DNA from: Ruegeria sp. R14_0
GTDB taxonomy: Bacteria; Pseudomonadota; Alphaproteobacteria; Rhodobacterales; Rhodobacteraceae
Length of the DNA stretch: 64,000 nt
Direction: 5' to 3'
NCBI RefSeq assembly: GCF_017743975.1
Contig: NZ_JAGHRC010000004.1
Coordinates: forward strand, 310,001 to 374,000
In this document: positions 36,784-46,617 of the stretch, piece by piece
Position numbering within the stretch: position 1 is the stretch's first letter
Layout of the letters: the number at the start of each line of letters is the position of its first letter
The notes under the pieces: model-generated
Databases searched by the model: none
What the model saw: the letters and a program-made list of their open reading frames with translations, nothing else
Told to the model about the DNA's origin: nothing
Made by a program: the position numbers and the translations under genes

Positions 36784-39176
36784 CCCTTCCCTCAGCTGCG
36801 CGCACCGTTGTGATCGGTGGCGGCGTCATCGGCTGCTCAATCGCGTATCATCTGGCCCGAGAGGGGCGCAAAGACATCGTGGTGCTGGAACGCTCAAAGC
36901 TGACTTCGGGGACCACGTGGCATGCGGCCGGGCTGGTGCGACGCCTGCGGCCTTCGGCGACGCTGACCAAGCTGATCAACTACTCGATTGACCTCTATGG
37001 CGCGCTGGAAACCGAGACGGGCCAGGCCACCGGCTGGACCCAAACCGGATCGCTGACGCTGGCCACCAATCCGGACCGTCTGACCAACATCAAGCGGCAG
37101 GTCTCGCTTGGTCGTGCCTTTGGGTTAGAGGCCGAAGTGGTCGATGCCGCCCGCGCCAAACAGCTTTGGCCGTTGATCGAAACAGATGACGTGATCGGAG
37201 CGGTCTGGTCCCCTGCGGACGGTCGGGTGAACCCTTCGGATGTGGCGCTGGCGCTGTCGAAGGGTGCACGGGCACGAGGGGTTCAGATTTTCGAGGATAC
37301 CGCCGTGACGGGCCTGCAAAAAAAGGGTGGGCGCATCTCGGGTGTCGAGGTCGGGGACCATGTGATTGAGGCCGACGAAGTGGTTATCGCCTGTGGTCTT
37401 TGGTCCCGCGAAGTGGCGGCGATGGCGGGCGCGCATATGCCGCTTTATGCGTGCGAACACTTCTATATCCTGACCAAACCGCTGGCCGAGGTGCAGGCGC
37501 TTGGCAAGGGCGCACATCTGCCGACACTCAACGATCAGGACGCGTTCCTCTATGCGCGCGACGATGTCGAAGGGCTGCTGGTGGGCTGTTTCGAACCCCA
37601 CGCCAAAGGAATTTCCACCCGCGACCTGCCCGCAGATTTCAGCTTTGATCTGCTGGACGAGGACTGGGACCACTTCATGCCGATGATGGAAAACGCCCTG
37701 CGCCGAATTCCTGCACTGGAGCGAGCCGAGGTGCGAATGCTGCTGAATGGCCCCGAGAGTTTCACCCTCGACAGCCAGTTCATGCTGGGCGAAAGCCCCG
37801 AAGTGCCGGGCTTGTTCCTGATGGGTGGCATGAACTCGACCGGCATCGCTCTGGCCGGCGGCGCGGGCAAGGCGATGGCCGAATGGATCATCGCGGGCGA
37901 GCCGACGATGGAGCTGAACGAGGCTGACATCCGCCGCTTTAGCCCCGAAATGAACGTGTTGGACGCGTTAGAGGCCCGCATCCCCGAGGTTCTGGGCCGG
38001 CACTATGACAACCCCTATCCGGGGCGGGCAATGGAGACGGCGCGTGGTCAGAGGCGTTCGCCCATTCACGCCGGGCTTGTTGCGGCGGGCGCGCAGTTCG
38101 AAAGCCGGGGTGGCTGGGAACGGGCGGTGCATTTCGGCGGCGAGGCCGCGCATTTCCCGTTGTCATTCGGTGTGCCCGCGTGGCGCGCTCAGGTTGGGAT
38201 TGAGGTCGAAGCCTGCCGCAATGGGGCGGCTATTCTGGATCTATCCGCCTTTGGCAAGATCATGGTGCAGGGCCCCGATGCCTGCTCGTTTCTCAACCAT
38301 CTTTGCGCGGCGCAGATGGACATCCCCGAAGGGCGTATCGCCTATACCCAGATCCTGAACGCGCGCGGCGGGGTGGAAAGCGACCTCACAGTGCAGCGTC
38401 ACGGGTCCGAGACCTATCTGCTGATCGTCGGTGCGGGCGAAGTCGTGCGCGACCTCAAGCGCATACGCGAAACCCGCGGTGATTTCCGCGTTGAGTTCAC
38501 CGACGTGACCAGCGGTTATGCCATTCTGGGCTTGGCAGGTGCCAAGGCGCGTGCCGTGTTGCGAGCGACCTCGAACACACCCGTGCCTGACCTGAAGAGC
38601 TTTCACTTCGCGCCGGTGGAAATCGGGCTGGCGCGGGGCTGGGCCGGGCGACTGAGCTTTACCGGCGAAGAAGGTTTCGAACTGTACATTCCCACCGACA
38701 TGGCCATGACCGCCTATGAGGCACTGCTGGACGCCGGGGCCAGTCATGCGGGGCTATATGCCAGCGGCAGTTTGCGGATCGAAAGTGGGTTCCGTGCCTT
38801 CGGCCATGAACTGACCCCCGGCACCACGCCGCATGAGGCCGGTCTGGGTGCGTTCTGCGCCATGGGCACTGGGTTTGTCGGGGAAGAGACGCTGCGCGAT
38901 CACACACCCGCGCGCCGGATTGTATCGCTGCTGTTCGACGACCCGGATGCGATTCCAATCCATGACGAGCCGGTTTACTTTGGCGGTGCGGTCGTTGGGC
39001 AAATAACCTCGGCCGCGTGGAGCTACCGTTTCGGGCGCTCTGTTGCACTGGCGATGATCAACGCGCCGCTCGATCAACTGGCCGCGAACAGGGTCGTCGC
39101 AGGGTTCGAAGTCGAAATCGCCTGCACACGCTACAGCGCCCGTGCGGCGCTAAAACCCGCCAAAGAGGCGTTCTAA
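36780..39176 (+). CDS. FAD-dependent dimethylglycine/sarcosine dehydrogenase-like protein with GcvT domain (1)
   Basis: 798 residues from ATG 36780 (ATGA overlap). FAD domain with GGGVIG (13-18) and SGTTWHAAG where His48 matches the histidine that binds FAD covalently in dimethylglycine dehydrogenase. A linker domain is followed from about residue 430 by a GcvT-type folate domain (ILNARGGVESDLTV) and a C-terminal barrel. Expected reaction: oxidative N-demethylation with transfer of formaldehyde-level C1 to tetrahydrofolate. Substrate unknown. Cytoplasmic. Confidence 0.9.
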   Translation: MTLPSAARTVVIGGGVIGCSIAYHLAREGRKDIVVLERSKLTSGTTWHAAGLVRRLRPSATLTKLINYSIDLYGALETETGQATGWTQTGSLTLATNPDRLTNIKRQVSLGRAFGLEAEVVDAARAKQLWPLIETDDVIGAVWSPADGRVNPSDVALALSKGARARGVQIFEDTAVTGLQKKGGRISGVEVGDHVIEADEVVIACGLWSREVAAMAGAHMPLYACEHFYILTKPLAEVQALGKGAHLPTLNDQDAFLYARDDVEGLLVGCFEPHAKGISTRDLPADFSFDLLDEDWDHFMPMMENALRRIPALERAEVRMLLNGPESFTLDSQFMLGESPEVPGLFLMGGMNSTGIALAGGAGKAMAEWIIAGEPTMELNEADIRRFSPEMNVLDALEARIPEVLGRHYDNPYPGRAMETARGQRRSPIHAGLVAAGAQFESRGGWERAVHFGGEAAHFPLSFGVPAWRAQVGIEVEACRNGAAILDLSAFGKIMVQGPDACSFLNHLCAAQMDIPEGRIAYTQILNARGGVESDLTVQRHGSETYLLIVGAGEVVRDLKRIRETRGDFRVEFTDVTSGYAILGLAGAKARAVLRATSNTPVPDLKSFHFAPVEIGLARGWAGRLSFTGEEGFELYIPTDMAMTAYEALLDAGASHAGLYASGSLRIESGFRAFGHELTPGTTPHEAGLGAFCAMGTGFVGEETLRDHTPARRIVSLLFDDPDAIPIHDEPVYFGGAVVGQITSAAWSYRFGRSVALAMINAPLDQLAANRVVAGFEVEIACTRYSARAALKPAKEAF

Positions 39177-41587
39177 TGACTGACACCACGCGCACCATAC
39201 AGGTTGCCATCATCGGCGGCGGGATCATGGGCGTTGCGGCCCAATTCCAGCTGGCTGAAAACGGCTGGACCGATACGATCCTGTTCGAAAAGGCCGAGCT
39301 GACCTCCGGGTCGACATGGCACGCCGCAGGTCAGATCGCCCATGCCGTCGGCAGCAGGATCGCGGGCTGGATCAACAAGACCTCAATCGAGACCTACAAG
39401 CGCGTCGAGGCGGAAACCGGCCAAAGCATCGGCTGGCACGAGGTCGGCGGCTTTCGGATCGCCACCACGAATGACGAAGTCGACTGGATGAAGTCGATCA
39501 TGGGTGTCGGGAAACTGCTGGACCTGCCTATGGAACTGGTCGGGCCGGACGACGTTGCCAAAGGCAATCCGTTCTACAGAACCTCTGACATCAAGGCTGC
39601 AGTTCAAACCTTTGAAGACGGCCATATCGACCCATCCGGCGTCACCGTGGCGCTGGCCGCCGCCACCCGCGCGCGCGGAGCAAAGATCGAGCGGCACAAC
39701 CGCGTCATCGGAGCCTCGCGCAAGGGAGACATGTGGTTGCTGAAGACCGAAAAGGGTGATGTGCTGGCCGAACACGTGGTGATCGCCGCAGGGTCTTATG
39801 CCAATCAGGTCGGCGAGTGGTTCGGCCTGAAAATCCCGTCGGTGTCATGCCTGCATCACTATCTGGTCACGGATACGGTGCCCGAGTTTCTGGACCGCCC
39901 CGAACTGCCGGTCATGCGCGACAATGCCTTTGGCGGCTATATCCGACAGGAACAGAAATCGGGCCTGATCGGCATCTACGAGGGCCATGTCTGCCCCACG
40001 GTCTGGGAAATGCCGCAGGGCGCGCCCTGGGCGGCAGAGAATGAGCTGTTTGAGGCCGACTACGACTCGATTGGCGATTTTCTGATGGTGGCCTTCGACA
40101 AAATGCCCATTCTGGCCGATCTGGGGATCAAACGTGTGGTGCGCGGGGCAATCACCCATACGCCGGATGGCGGGATGCTGGTCGGCCCGTCCGGCGCGCC
40201 GAATGTCTGGCTGTCCTGCGGGTCGTCCATTGGCCTCGCCTGGGGCGGCGGGGCTGGCAAGGTGTTGGCCGACTGGATGGTACACGGCGAAACCCAGATC
40301 AACACCCGTGGCATGGACCCACGCCGTTACGGAGACTTCAGCACTGACACTTTCATCGTCGAGCGCACCAAAGACGAGTTCATGCGCCGCCACGACACGC
40401 CCTGCCCCGGCAAACAATTCGAAAGCCTGCGCCCGCTGAACCGCCACCCGCTCTATGACCGGCTGGCCGCCAAGGGCGCGGTATTCGGCGAAGTGGCGGG
40501 CTGGGAACGCCCGCGCTATTTCGGTCAGGTGGGTGAGGTTGAACAGATCGGATGGGGCCACCAAAACTGGCACGTCAACGCTATGGCCGAGGCCAAGGCC
40601 ACGCGCGCCGCTGCCGGAGTTATCGACCTCTGCGCCTTTGCCCAGTTCGAGATCACTGGCAAGGATGCGGGCACTTTGCTTGACCGGCTGTCGGCCAACA
40701 AAATCCCGACGCGTGACGGGCGGATCAGCCTGAACCATCTGCTGACAGACAAAGGACGGTTCGAGACTGAGATCACCATCTGGCGCATCGCTGAAGATCG
40801 GTATTTCACCGGCTCAGCCATTGCGCGCGCAAACCCGGATTTCGACTGGATCAAGTCCTACATCCGCCCCGGCGAAGACGTCCAGATGACCAATCTGTCA
40901 TCCAATTGGGGGATGCTCGCGCTGTCCGGCCCTGCCGCGCGCCGGATCATGGCAGAGCTGACAGAAGCGGACCTCGGCAACGCAGCTTTCCCTTGGCTGT
41001 CGGGGCAAGAGATCGCAGTAGCAGGCATCCCGTGCTATGCGTTGCGCGTGTCCTTTGTCGGTGAACTTGGGTGGGAATTGCATGCGCCGCTGGACCGGAT
41101 CGCGGCACTCTATGATGCGCTGTTCGAAGCTGGCACCAAGCATGGGTTGGTCGATCTGGGCTCTTATGCGTTCAACGGAATGCGGATGGAAAAAGCCTAT
41201 CGCGCAAGCGGTGAGCTGACCACCGATGTCGGCCCGTTCGACGTCGGGTTAGACCGCTTTGTGCGCGCCGAGGAGCGTGATTTTGTCGGCAAAGACGCCC
41301 TGTTGGCCCGCCGCCCGGACTGGCGGTTGTATTACGCCGAACTTCATGCCGACGACATCGATATTCACGGCGGAGAGCCTGTTTTGCTGAACGGCACGCC
41401 CGTTGGTCTGACCACTTCGGGCGGGTACGGGTACACGGTCGGAAAATCGCTTGGCTGGCTGTTCGTGCGAAACGGAACCCCGCGCGACGGGCTGAGCGTG
41501 CAGATCCTGAACCGCTCAATCCCTGTAACCGTTCATGACGACGCCATTTTTGACCCGCAGAACCTGCGCCCCCGATCCGAGGACTAA
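39176..41587 (+). CDS. FAD-dependent dimethylglycine/sarcosine dehydrogenase-like protein with GcvT domain (2)
   Basis: 803 residues from ATG 39176, sharing one base with the previous stop (TAATG). GGGIMG (14-19), SGSTWHAAG with His49 as likely covalent FAD site, and a GcvT domain in the C-terminal half (LNHLLTDKGRFETEITIWR; ELGWELHAPLDRI). It shares the architecture of protein 1 but is clearly divergent, so the pair may act in successive demethylation steps. Translationally coupled within operon A. Confidence 0.9.
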   Translation: MTDTTRTIQVAIIGGGIMGVAAQFQLAENGWTDTILFEKAELTSGSTWHAAGQIAHAVGSRIAGWINKTSIETYKRVEAETGQSIGWHEVGGFRIATTNDEVDWMKSIMGVGKLLDLPMELVGPDDVAKGNPFYRTSDIKAAVQTFEDGHIDPSGVTVALAAATRARGAKIERHNRVIGASRKGDMWLLKTEKGDVLAEHVVIAAGSYANQVGEWFGLKIPSVSCLHHYLVTDTVPEFLDRPELPVMRDNAFGGYIRQEQKSGLIGIYEGHVCPTVWEMPQGAPWAAENELFEADYDSIGDFLMVAFDKMPILADLGIKRVVRGAITHTPDGGMLVGPSGAPNVWLSCGSSIGLAWGGGAGKVLADWMVHGETQINTRGMDPRRYGDFSTDTFIVERTKDEFMRRHDTPCPGKQFESLRPLNRHPLYDRLAAKGAVFGEVAGWERPRYFGQVGEVEQIGWGHQNWHVNAMAEAKATRAAAGVIDLCAFAQFEITGKDAGTLLDRLSANKIPTRDGRISLNHLLTDKGRFETEITIWRIAEDRYFTGSAIARANPDFDWIKSYIRPGEDVQMTNLSSNWGMLALSGPAARRIMAELTEADLGNAAFPWLSGQEIAVAGIPCYALRVSFVGELGWELHAPLDRIAALYDALFEAGTKHGLVDLGSYAFNGMRMEKAYRASGELTTDVGPFDVGLDRFVRAEERDFVGKDALLARRPDWRLYYAELHADDIDIHGGEPVLLNGTPVGLTTSGGYGYTVGKSLGWLFVRNGTPRDGLSVQILNRSIPVTVHDDAIFDPQNLRPRSED

Positions 41588-41591
41588 GACC

Positions 41592-43262
41592 ATGACCAAC
41601 ATCACTGGCGGCGAGGCCGTCTATCGCGTGCTCAAGGCCAACGGGATCGACACAGTGTTCGGGCTGTTGGGTGGTTCAATGCTGGAACTCTATGACGCCA
41701 TGTATCAGGGCGGCGAGGTTGCCTATGTCGGTGCGCGTGATGAGCGTGCTGCCGGGCATATGGCGGATGCCTGGGCGCGGATGACCGGCAAGCCCGGCGT
41801 CGTTCTGGGCGCGCAGGCCGGGCCGGGCGTGGTCAATATCGTGACGGCCGTGGCCGAGGCACAGTTGGCCTATTCCCCGCTGGTGGTCATTGCCGGGGCG
41901 GTCACGCGGGCCGATCAACACAAGGATACTTTTCAGGAGGTCGATCAGGTGGCGCTATTTGCCCCGATCTGCAAACGCTCGGTCATGGTCACCGACCCGT
42001 CGCGCCTTGCGCCCATGCTGGAAGATGCGATCCGGCTGGCCAACTCGGGCCGTCGTGGGCCGGTCGTTTTGCACGTGCCGCGCGATCTGTTTGCGGCCGA
42101 GATGCCCGCAATTGAGCCTGCGCCGGTGAACATCGCCCGCCCCGGACCTGCGTCGCCCGCAGACGTGGCCGCGATTGCGGATCTTTTGCAAGGCGCAAAA
42201 CGCCCGGTGATCTTTGCAGGCGGCGGTTTCAAGTGGGGCCAGGGGCGCGACGCCCTGACTGCTTTGGCAGAGGCGTTGGAGATACCGGTCGTCGCCTCGA
42301 CCGGTCATGCCGACGTAATGCGCCACGGCCATCCGTGGTTTGCGGGGCAAGCTGGGCCACGCGGCAACCGGGTCGCCAGCCGTCTGACGAAAGAAGCCGA
42401 TGTGCTGGTCGTTCTGGGCGCGCGGCTGGGTTTCAACTCGACCTTCCACAGTAATGATTACGTGGGGGCCGAGACCCGCATCGCCCAAGTGGACATCGAT
42501 GGATCGGCGGTCGGGCGTTACTTCCCCGCCGAGATCGCGGTGCAAGCCGATGCGCGCCTGACGGCTGAAGTATTGACCGCGGCAACGAAGCCTGATTGCG
42601 ATGCTTGGCGCGCACAATTCAAGGCCGACATGGATAGTCTGCGGGCCGAACGCGCGGAAGAGGCCGCAATCGAGACTCTGCCGATGCATCCCCGCCGCGC
42701 GCTGGCCGAGCTGCGCGAGGCGCTGCCCACAAACGCGATCGTCACGCTGGATACCGGCAACACCTGCCTTCAGGCTGCCGACCGCCTTGCTCATTACGAG
42801 CCAATGTCACTGATCACGCCACTCGATTTTGGTCTGGTCGGTTTTGGCCTGTCTGCCGCGATTGGTGCCAAAGCGGCAACGCCGGATCGACCGGTTGTGG
42901 CGATCATGGGCGATGGCGCTGTGGGCTATTCAATGATAGAAATCCAAACCGCCGTTTCGAACGAATTGCCAGTGGTTATCGTAGTTCTGGACAACCAGGC
43001 CTGGGGGGCCGAGAAAGCCTATCAGCAAGAGTTCTATGGCGGCCGTCTGCTGGGCGCCGAAATTCAAAGCCCGCGCTATGACAAATTCGCAGAACTATGC
43101 GGTGGCAAAGGCATCTGGGTTGATGGTCCGGGCGGCATGGGACCGGCACTGACAGAGGCCATAGAGTCCGGGCAAACAACTGTCATTCAGGCCAAAATTG
43201 ATCCCGGTGCGCTTATGACACTGCGCAAGGATCTGTTCAAATCGCCGCAGAAAGACGCCTGA
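41592..43262 (+). CDS. Thiamine-pyrophosphate enzyme, acetolactate synthase-like
   Basis: 556 residues from ATG 41592. The Pyr domain has the catalytic-glutamate region GARDERAAGHMADAWARM and the stretch FQEVDQVALF that is also known from Xsc and glyoxylate carboligase relatives. The PP domain has GDG (440-442) and LDNQAWG. Reaction class: C-C bond cleavage or ligation of a 2-oxo acid or aldehyde. As last gene of operon A it may process the carbon skeleton left after demethylation and transamination. True acetolactate synthase is unlikely, since no small subunit is present. Confidence 0.85.
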   Translation: MTNITGGEAVYRVLKANGIDTVFGLLGGSMLELYDAMYQGGEVAYVGARDERAAGHMADAWARMTGKPGVVLGAQAGPGVVNIVTAVAEAQLAYSPLVVIAGAVTRADQHKDTFQEVDQVALFAPICKRSVMVTDPSRLAPMLEDAIRLANSGRRGPVVLHVPRDLFAAEMPAIEPAPVNIARPGPASPADVAAIADLLQGAKRPVIFAGGGFKWGQGRDALTALAEALEIPVVASTGHADVMRHGHPWFAGQAGPRGNRVASRLTKEADVLVVLGARLGFNSTFHSNDYVGAETRIAQVDIDGSAVGRYFPAEIAVQADARLTAEVLTAATKPDCDAWRAQFKADMDSLRAERAEEAAIETLPMHPRRALAELREALPTNAIVTLDTGNTCLQAADRLAHYEPMSLITPLDFGLVGFGLSAAIGAKAATPDRPVVAIMGDGAVGYSMIEIQTAVSNELPVVIVVLDNQAWGAEKAYQQEFYGGRLLGAEIQSPRYDKFAELCGGKGIWVDGPGGMGPALTEAIESGQTTVIQAKIDPGALMTLRKDLFKSPQKDA

Positions 43263-43275
43263 GCGCATTGCGGAC

Positions 43276-44286
43276 CTACGACTGAGAGTTTGCCCGAAAA
43301 GCCGTTGGCGTCATACCCGTCTGACGCTGAAAAAAGCGCGTGAAATGGGACTTGTCCGAGTAGCCCAGTAGCAGCCCAATATCCCCAACGGTCTTGTTTC
43401 CGTTTCTGAGGTATTCCTTGGCGACGTCGATTTTCAGGCGTTTGACCTCGCGCGGCATCGTTGTGCCCTGTTGCCTGAGTGCCTTAACAAGCCGGTCCGC
43501 CTGAATACCCAACAGGTCCGCCACAACCTGCGGTCCCAAATCCGGCTCATCCAATTTGTCGCGCAAAACGGACCTCATCGCGGCAACGACCGTGACCTGC
43601 TCGTCCGGAGGCGCGCTGACATCTGGTTTGGAAGCGGTCTCTGGCGTCAGATTGATGAACAACCAGCTGACGGGAAAAGTGATTTGCATCCCCGGGCTGG
43701 TGCCCAAGCCGACCTCGACGCCCTTGTAGTCGATCGGCAAACCATTGATGTACCTGCTTTCCCACCGCACGACCGATGCATCCCACGACTTACCAACCAC
43801 GGTTTGCAGAAGACGGATGTAGATAGCCGCTCCGAAACCTGTGACTTGTATGGGCGGCACGGCAGGTTCCTGTTGCCGCTCAATCCGATAGGTCGCTTTG
43901 TCTGCATCCACGATCAGTCTGTGACGAACCGAGCTGGATTCCTGCGGGACAAGCCGAACGAAACGGGTGAAAAATTCAAAAAGCGTATTTGACGTTTGCT
44001 GAGACTGCGCAAATGGAGGCCAGCTCTGCAAATCGAATGTTTCCCCGACATGAAGACCCAGGTATCGGTCTCCTGCTAAATCTGAAAAGGCATTCAAAAG
44101 GCCGTAGACTAGTTCCGAATGCACATAGACCGACGGGTCCGACAATAGCTCGGCTTTCAGCCCAACCTGATCCAGCGCGGGCTGCGGATCTATCCTGCGC
44201 TCTGTGAGATATTGCAGGAAAGGCCCCGCCAATGCCAGTCGGACAAAGCCTTCGCTGTGGTCTTGAGGGGAGGAGTTGAACGGCAT
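43276..44286 (-). CDS. AraC-family transcriptional regulator
   Basis: 336 residues from ATG 44286, which has AAGGTGG six bases upstream; a TTG-initiated extension to 44352 is less likely. An N-terminal Arabinose_bd-type domain (PF12625 class) spans about 15-195. The C-terminal double HTH includes VAKEYLRNGNKTVGDIGLLLGYSDKSHFTRFFQRQTGMTP. Divergent from the amidohydrolase gene across about 140 bases and therefore its probable regulator. Confidence 0.85.
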   Translation of the reverse strand: MPFNSSPQDHSEGFVRLALAGPFLQYLTERRIDPQPALDQVGLKAELLSDPSVYVHSELVYGLLNAFSDLAGDRYLGLHVGETFDLQSWPPFAQSQQTSNTLFEFFTRFVRLVPQESSSVRHRLIVDADKATYRIERQQEPAVPPIQVTGFGAAIYIRLLQTVVGKSWDASVVRWESRYINGLPIDYKGVEVGLGTSPGMQITFPVSWLFINLTPETASKPDVSAPPDEQVTVVAAMRSVLRDKLDEPDLGPQVVADLLGIQADRLVKALRQQGTTMPREVKRLKIDVAKEYLRNGNKTVGDIGLLLGYSDKSHFTRFFQRQTGMTPTAFRANSQS

Positions 44287-44428
44287 GTCAGCCACCTTCA
44301 GCTTGAACAAAGCGTCGGGCCAGTTGCCATTTTTGACCCCATAATCGGACAACGTAGTGAAAAAGTGGCAACCGGACCAGACTTTTACAAGCTAATATTA
44401 GATAAATATGAATGTAATAAGGTGTATC

Positions 44429-45826
44429 ATGCCCGCATTGCGCAGCTCACTGTTTTCGGTGTCGTTCATTGCAGCGACTTTATCGTTTACCCTGCCCGCC
44501 TCGGCTCAGGACGAGACGGCCCCTCAAACGCTATTCACCAACGTACATGTCTTCGATGGCGTGAATGAACAACGTATCGAAAACGCTAGCGTTCTGGTCG
44601 AGGGCAACCTGATCAAGTCTGTCTCGGCGGATACGATCGAGGCCCCCAATGCGACCGTGATTGACGGAGGTGGGCGCACTTTGTCCCCGGGTTTTATTGA
44701 GAACCATGCACATCTGATGTTGCCGGGGCCAACCTTGCCCGCAATGGAGGCCAACAGCACTTGGGAAGATCTCGCTATTCATGGCACACAAATGGCCGAG
44801 ATGTACCTAATGCAAGGTTTTACAACCGTCAGGGATGCAGGTGGTGCCAATGGAGGCCTTCGCCGCGCGATCGACGCGGGAACTATTGTTGGGCCGCGCT
44901 TCTATCCCGCGGCGGCCTTCCTCAGCACGCGGGGTGGCCATGCTGACTTTGCAAACTTCACCGCGCCAGTGGGGCAGTCATCGAATTTCAGCCGCCTGAA
45001 CATGGCGCAAGAAGTCGACAGCGTTTCCGAGATGTACAAGTTTGCCCGTAACAACTTTCGGATGGGAGCGACACAACTGAAGTACATGCAGTCAGGTGGC
45101 GTGGTTTCGGCCTTTGATCCGTGGCAATTGCTTGCGGGATCTTCGGCCGAACTGGAAGCTGCAGTTCAAGTCGCCAACGAGTATGAAAGTTACGTCATGG
45201 CCCATTCCTACCGGAAGGAAACGATCATGGCTGCGTTGAATGCCGGGGTCCGGTCGATTGAACATGGTTTCATGTTTGATTGTGAAATTTCCGCGTTGAT
45301 GTCGGAGAAAGGGGCTTACATTACAACCAACCTGACCGCGTTTGATCCAAATCTCTTTGACATCCCTGCCATCCGCGATGTCCCAGCCAGCCTAAGAAAG
45401 GCACAATCCGCAACAAAGGCTTTTGGCGATTACATCAAAAATATGAATGAATGCCCTGCCAAAAGGGGGTTCCACACGGATTGCGTGGGTTCTGTTGCTG
45501 CCTGCAATGTTCAAATTGCCTATGAGAAACACCTCAATAACGAGTTCTTTGGCTCCCATGCCTCATTGGTTGCAATGACATCAACCGGGGGCGAAATCGC
45601 CTCTTTGACTGGACCGTTCATGAACCCTTATCCCGAGGGCAAGCTTGGCGTTATCGAAGAAGGGGCCTATGCGGATATTCTGCTAATCGATGGCAACCCG
45701 CTTGAGGATTTCTCGGTCGTCGGCACGGGCGACCAGTGGTTCGGAGCTGACCCGAGACCAGAGAGCCCCGAAACCATTCGACTGATTATGAAAGATGGTG
45801 TGATATACAAAAACACGCTGGAATAA
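44429..45826 (+). CDS. Exported amidohydrolase (imidazolonepropionase/prolidase-like)
   Basis: 465 residues from ATG 44429 (AAGG six bases upstream; an ATG seven codons earlier lacks one). Signal peptide ends LPASAQ. Metal motif HAH at 93-95, a KYMQSGG segment with the expected bridging Lys, MAHSYRK and SIEHG histidines, and TDC as the probable Asp ligand. These resemble metal-dependent amidohydrolases of the Xaa-Pro dipeptidase type. The substrate is a small amide or dipeptide; periplasmic by signal peptide. First of a three-gene unit. Confidence 0.85.
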   Translation: MPALRSSLFSVSFIAATLSFTLPASAQDETAPQTLFTNVHVFDGVNEQRIENASVLVEGNLIKSVSADTIEAPNATVIDGGGRTLSPGFIENHAHLMLPGPTLPAMEANSTWEDLAIHGTQMAEMYLMQGFTTVRDAGGANGGLRRAIDAGTIVGPRFYPAAAFLSTRGGHADFANFTAPVGQSSNFSRLNMAQEVDSVSEMYKFARNNFRMGATQLKYMQSGGVVSAFDPWQLLAGSSAELEAAVQVANEYESYVMAHSYRKETIMAALNAGVRSIEHGFMFDCEISALMSEKGAYITTNLTAFDPNLFDIPAIRDVPASLRKAQSATKAFGDYIKNMNECPAKRGFHTDCVGSVAACNVQIAYEKHLNNEFFGSHASLVAMTSTGGEIASLTGPFMNPYPEGKLGVIEEGAYADILLIDGNPLEDFSVVGTGDQWFGADPRPESPETIRLIMKDGVIYKNTLE

Positions 45827-45846
45827 TCGGGAAAGACAGCCGGAGA

Positions 45847-46617
45847 GTGGCTATGGGCAATTGGTTTCGTTTCGCAGTGTTCGCGGCAATGGTCTGGTAC
45901 GCGCAACCCGCCTTTGCGACACCGGGAACGGTGCTTGACTGGACAGACCTGCCGGATCCGTCCGTTCAGGTCTTTGAAGACCCCTATCGCGATCTTGGTC
46001 CGGAACAGTTCGATGATCTCCTTTACGTCGTTCGCTTGCGCGGCCGGCTGCAGCAGGATGCTGGCAGCGTCGAGGACAGGCAGAAATGGCAAGAGCTTCT
46101 GACCGAGACCGAGGACGCCTTGGCGGAAGGCGGAATTGATGTCGACTGGCTGCTGGATCAGCGAGAGGTCGTGACCGAACGGCGCAGGAAAGCGGGCACC
46201 TATGGAAACCCGCAAATCGACGGTCAAACAGTCACTATGGCGGGGTTTGCCATTCCGGCCCCCGCCGACCCGGACGGGCGACCGGTGGCTTATCTGGTAC
46301 CAGAGCGCGGCATGTGCAGCCATTTGCCCCCGCCCCCGCCCAACCAGATGATCCGTGTACGATTGAACGACGATTGGACACCCAGCTATTTCCACGAACC
46401 CGTACGCCTTACAGGCGTCCTGACCATCGCACCGTCCGAACAAAGCATGATGGTCGTGGATGGATATATGCCCATGCACGCGACCTTTCAGCTGGACACG
46501 GACAGCGTTGAAACGCTGGAAATGCAGGGCGACCAGCTGGAATGGAGCGACAGCGCGGCCGACCGCTTTCGCGCCGCACGACACCGTAAAACAGGTGGAG
46601 CACAAACATCCCAATGA
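45847..46617 (+). CDS. DUF3299 exported protein
   Basis: 256 residues counting from GTG 45847 (ATG 45853 also possible, GGAGAG upstream). Signal peptide ends PAFATPG. Family signature toward the end: AGFAIPAPADPDGRP, LVPERGMCSHLPPPPPNQMIRV and MPMHATFQLDTDSVETL. DUF3299 proteins are periplasmic or lipoprotein-like and often lie near ABC or metal-related export genes; the role is unknown. Its stop overlaps the start of the next gene by four bases. Confidence 0.8.
   Translation: MAMGNWFRFAVFAAMVWYAQPAFATPGTVLDWTDLPDPSVQVFEDPYRDLGPEQFDDLLYVVRLRGRLQQDAGSVEDRQKWQELLTETEDALAEGGIDVDWLLDQREVVTERRRKAGTYGNPQIDGQTVTMAGFAIPAPADPDGRPVAYLVPERGMCSHLPPPPPNQMIRVRLNDDWTPSYFHEPVRLTGVLTIAPSEQSMMVVDGYMPMHATFQLDTDSVETLEMQGDQLEWSDSAADRFRAARHRKTGGAQTSQ

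Noticed and set aside
41592..43262. Sulfoacetaldehyde acetyltransferase (Xsc)
   Set aside because: FQEVDQVALF resembles Xsc, but overall sequence and the absence of taurine or Pta genes nearby do not support it; only the TPP-enzyme class is claimed.
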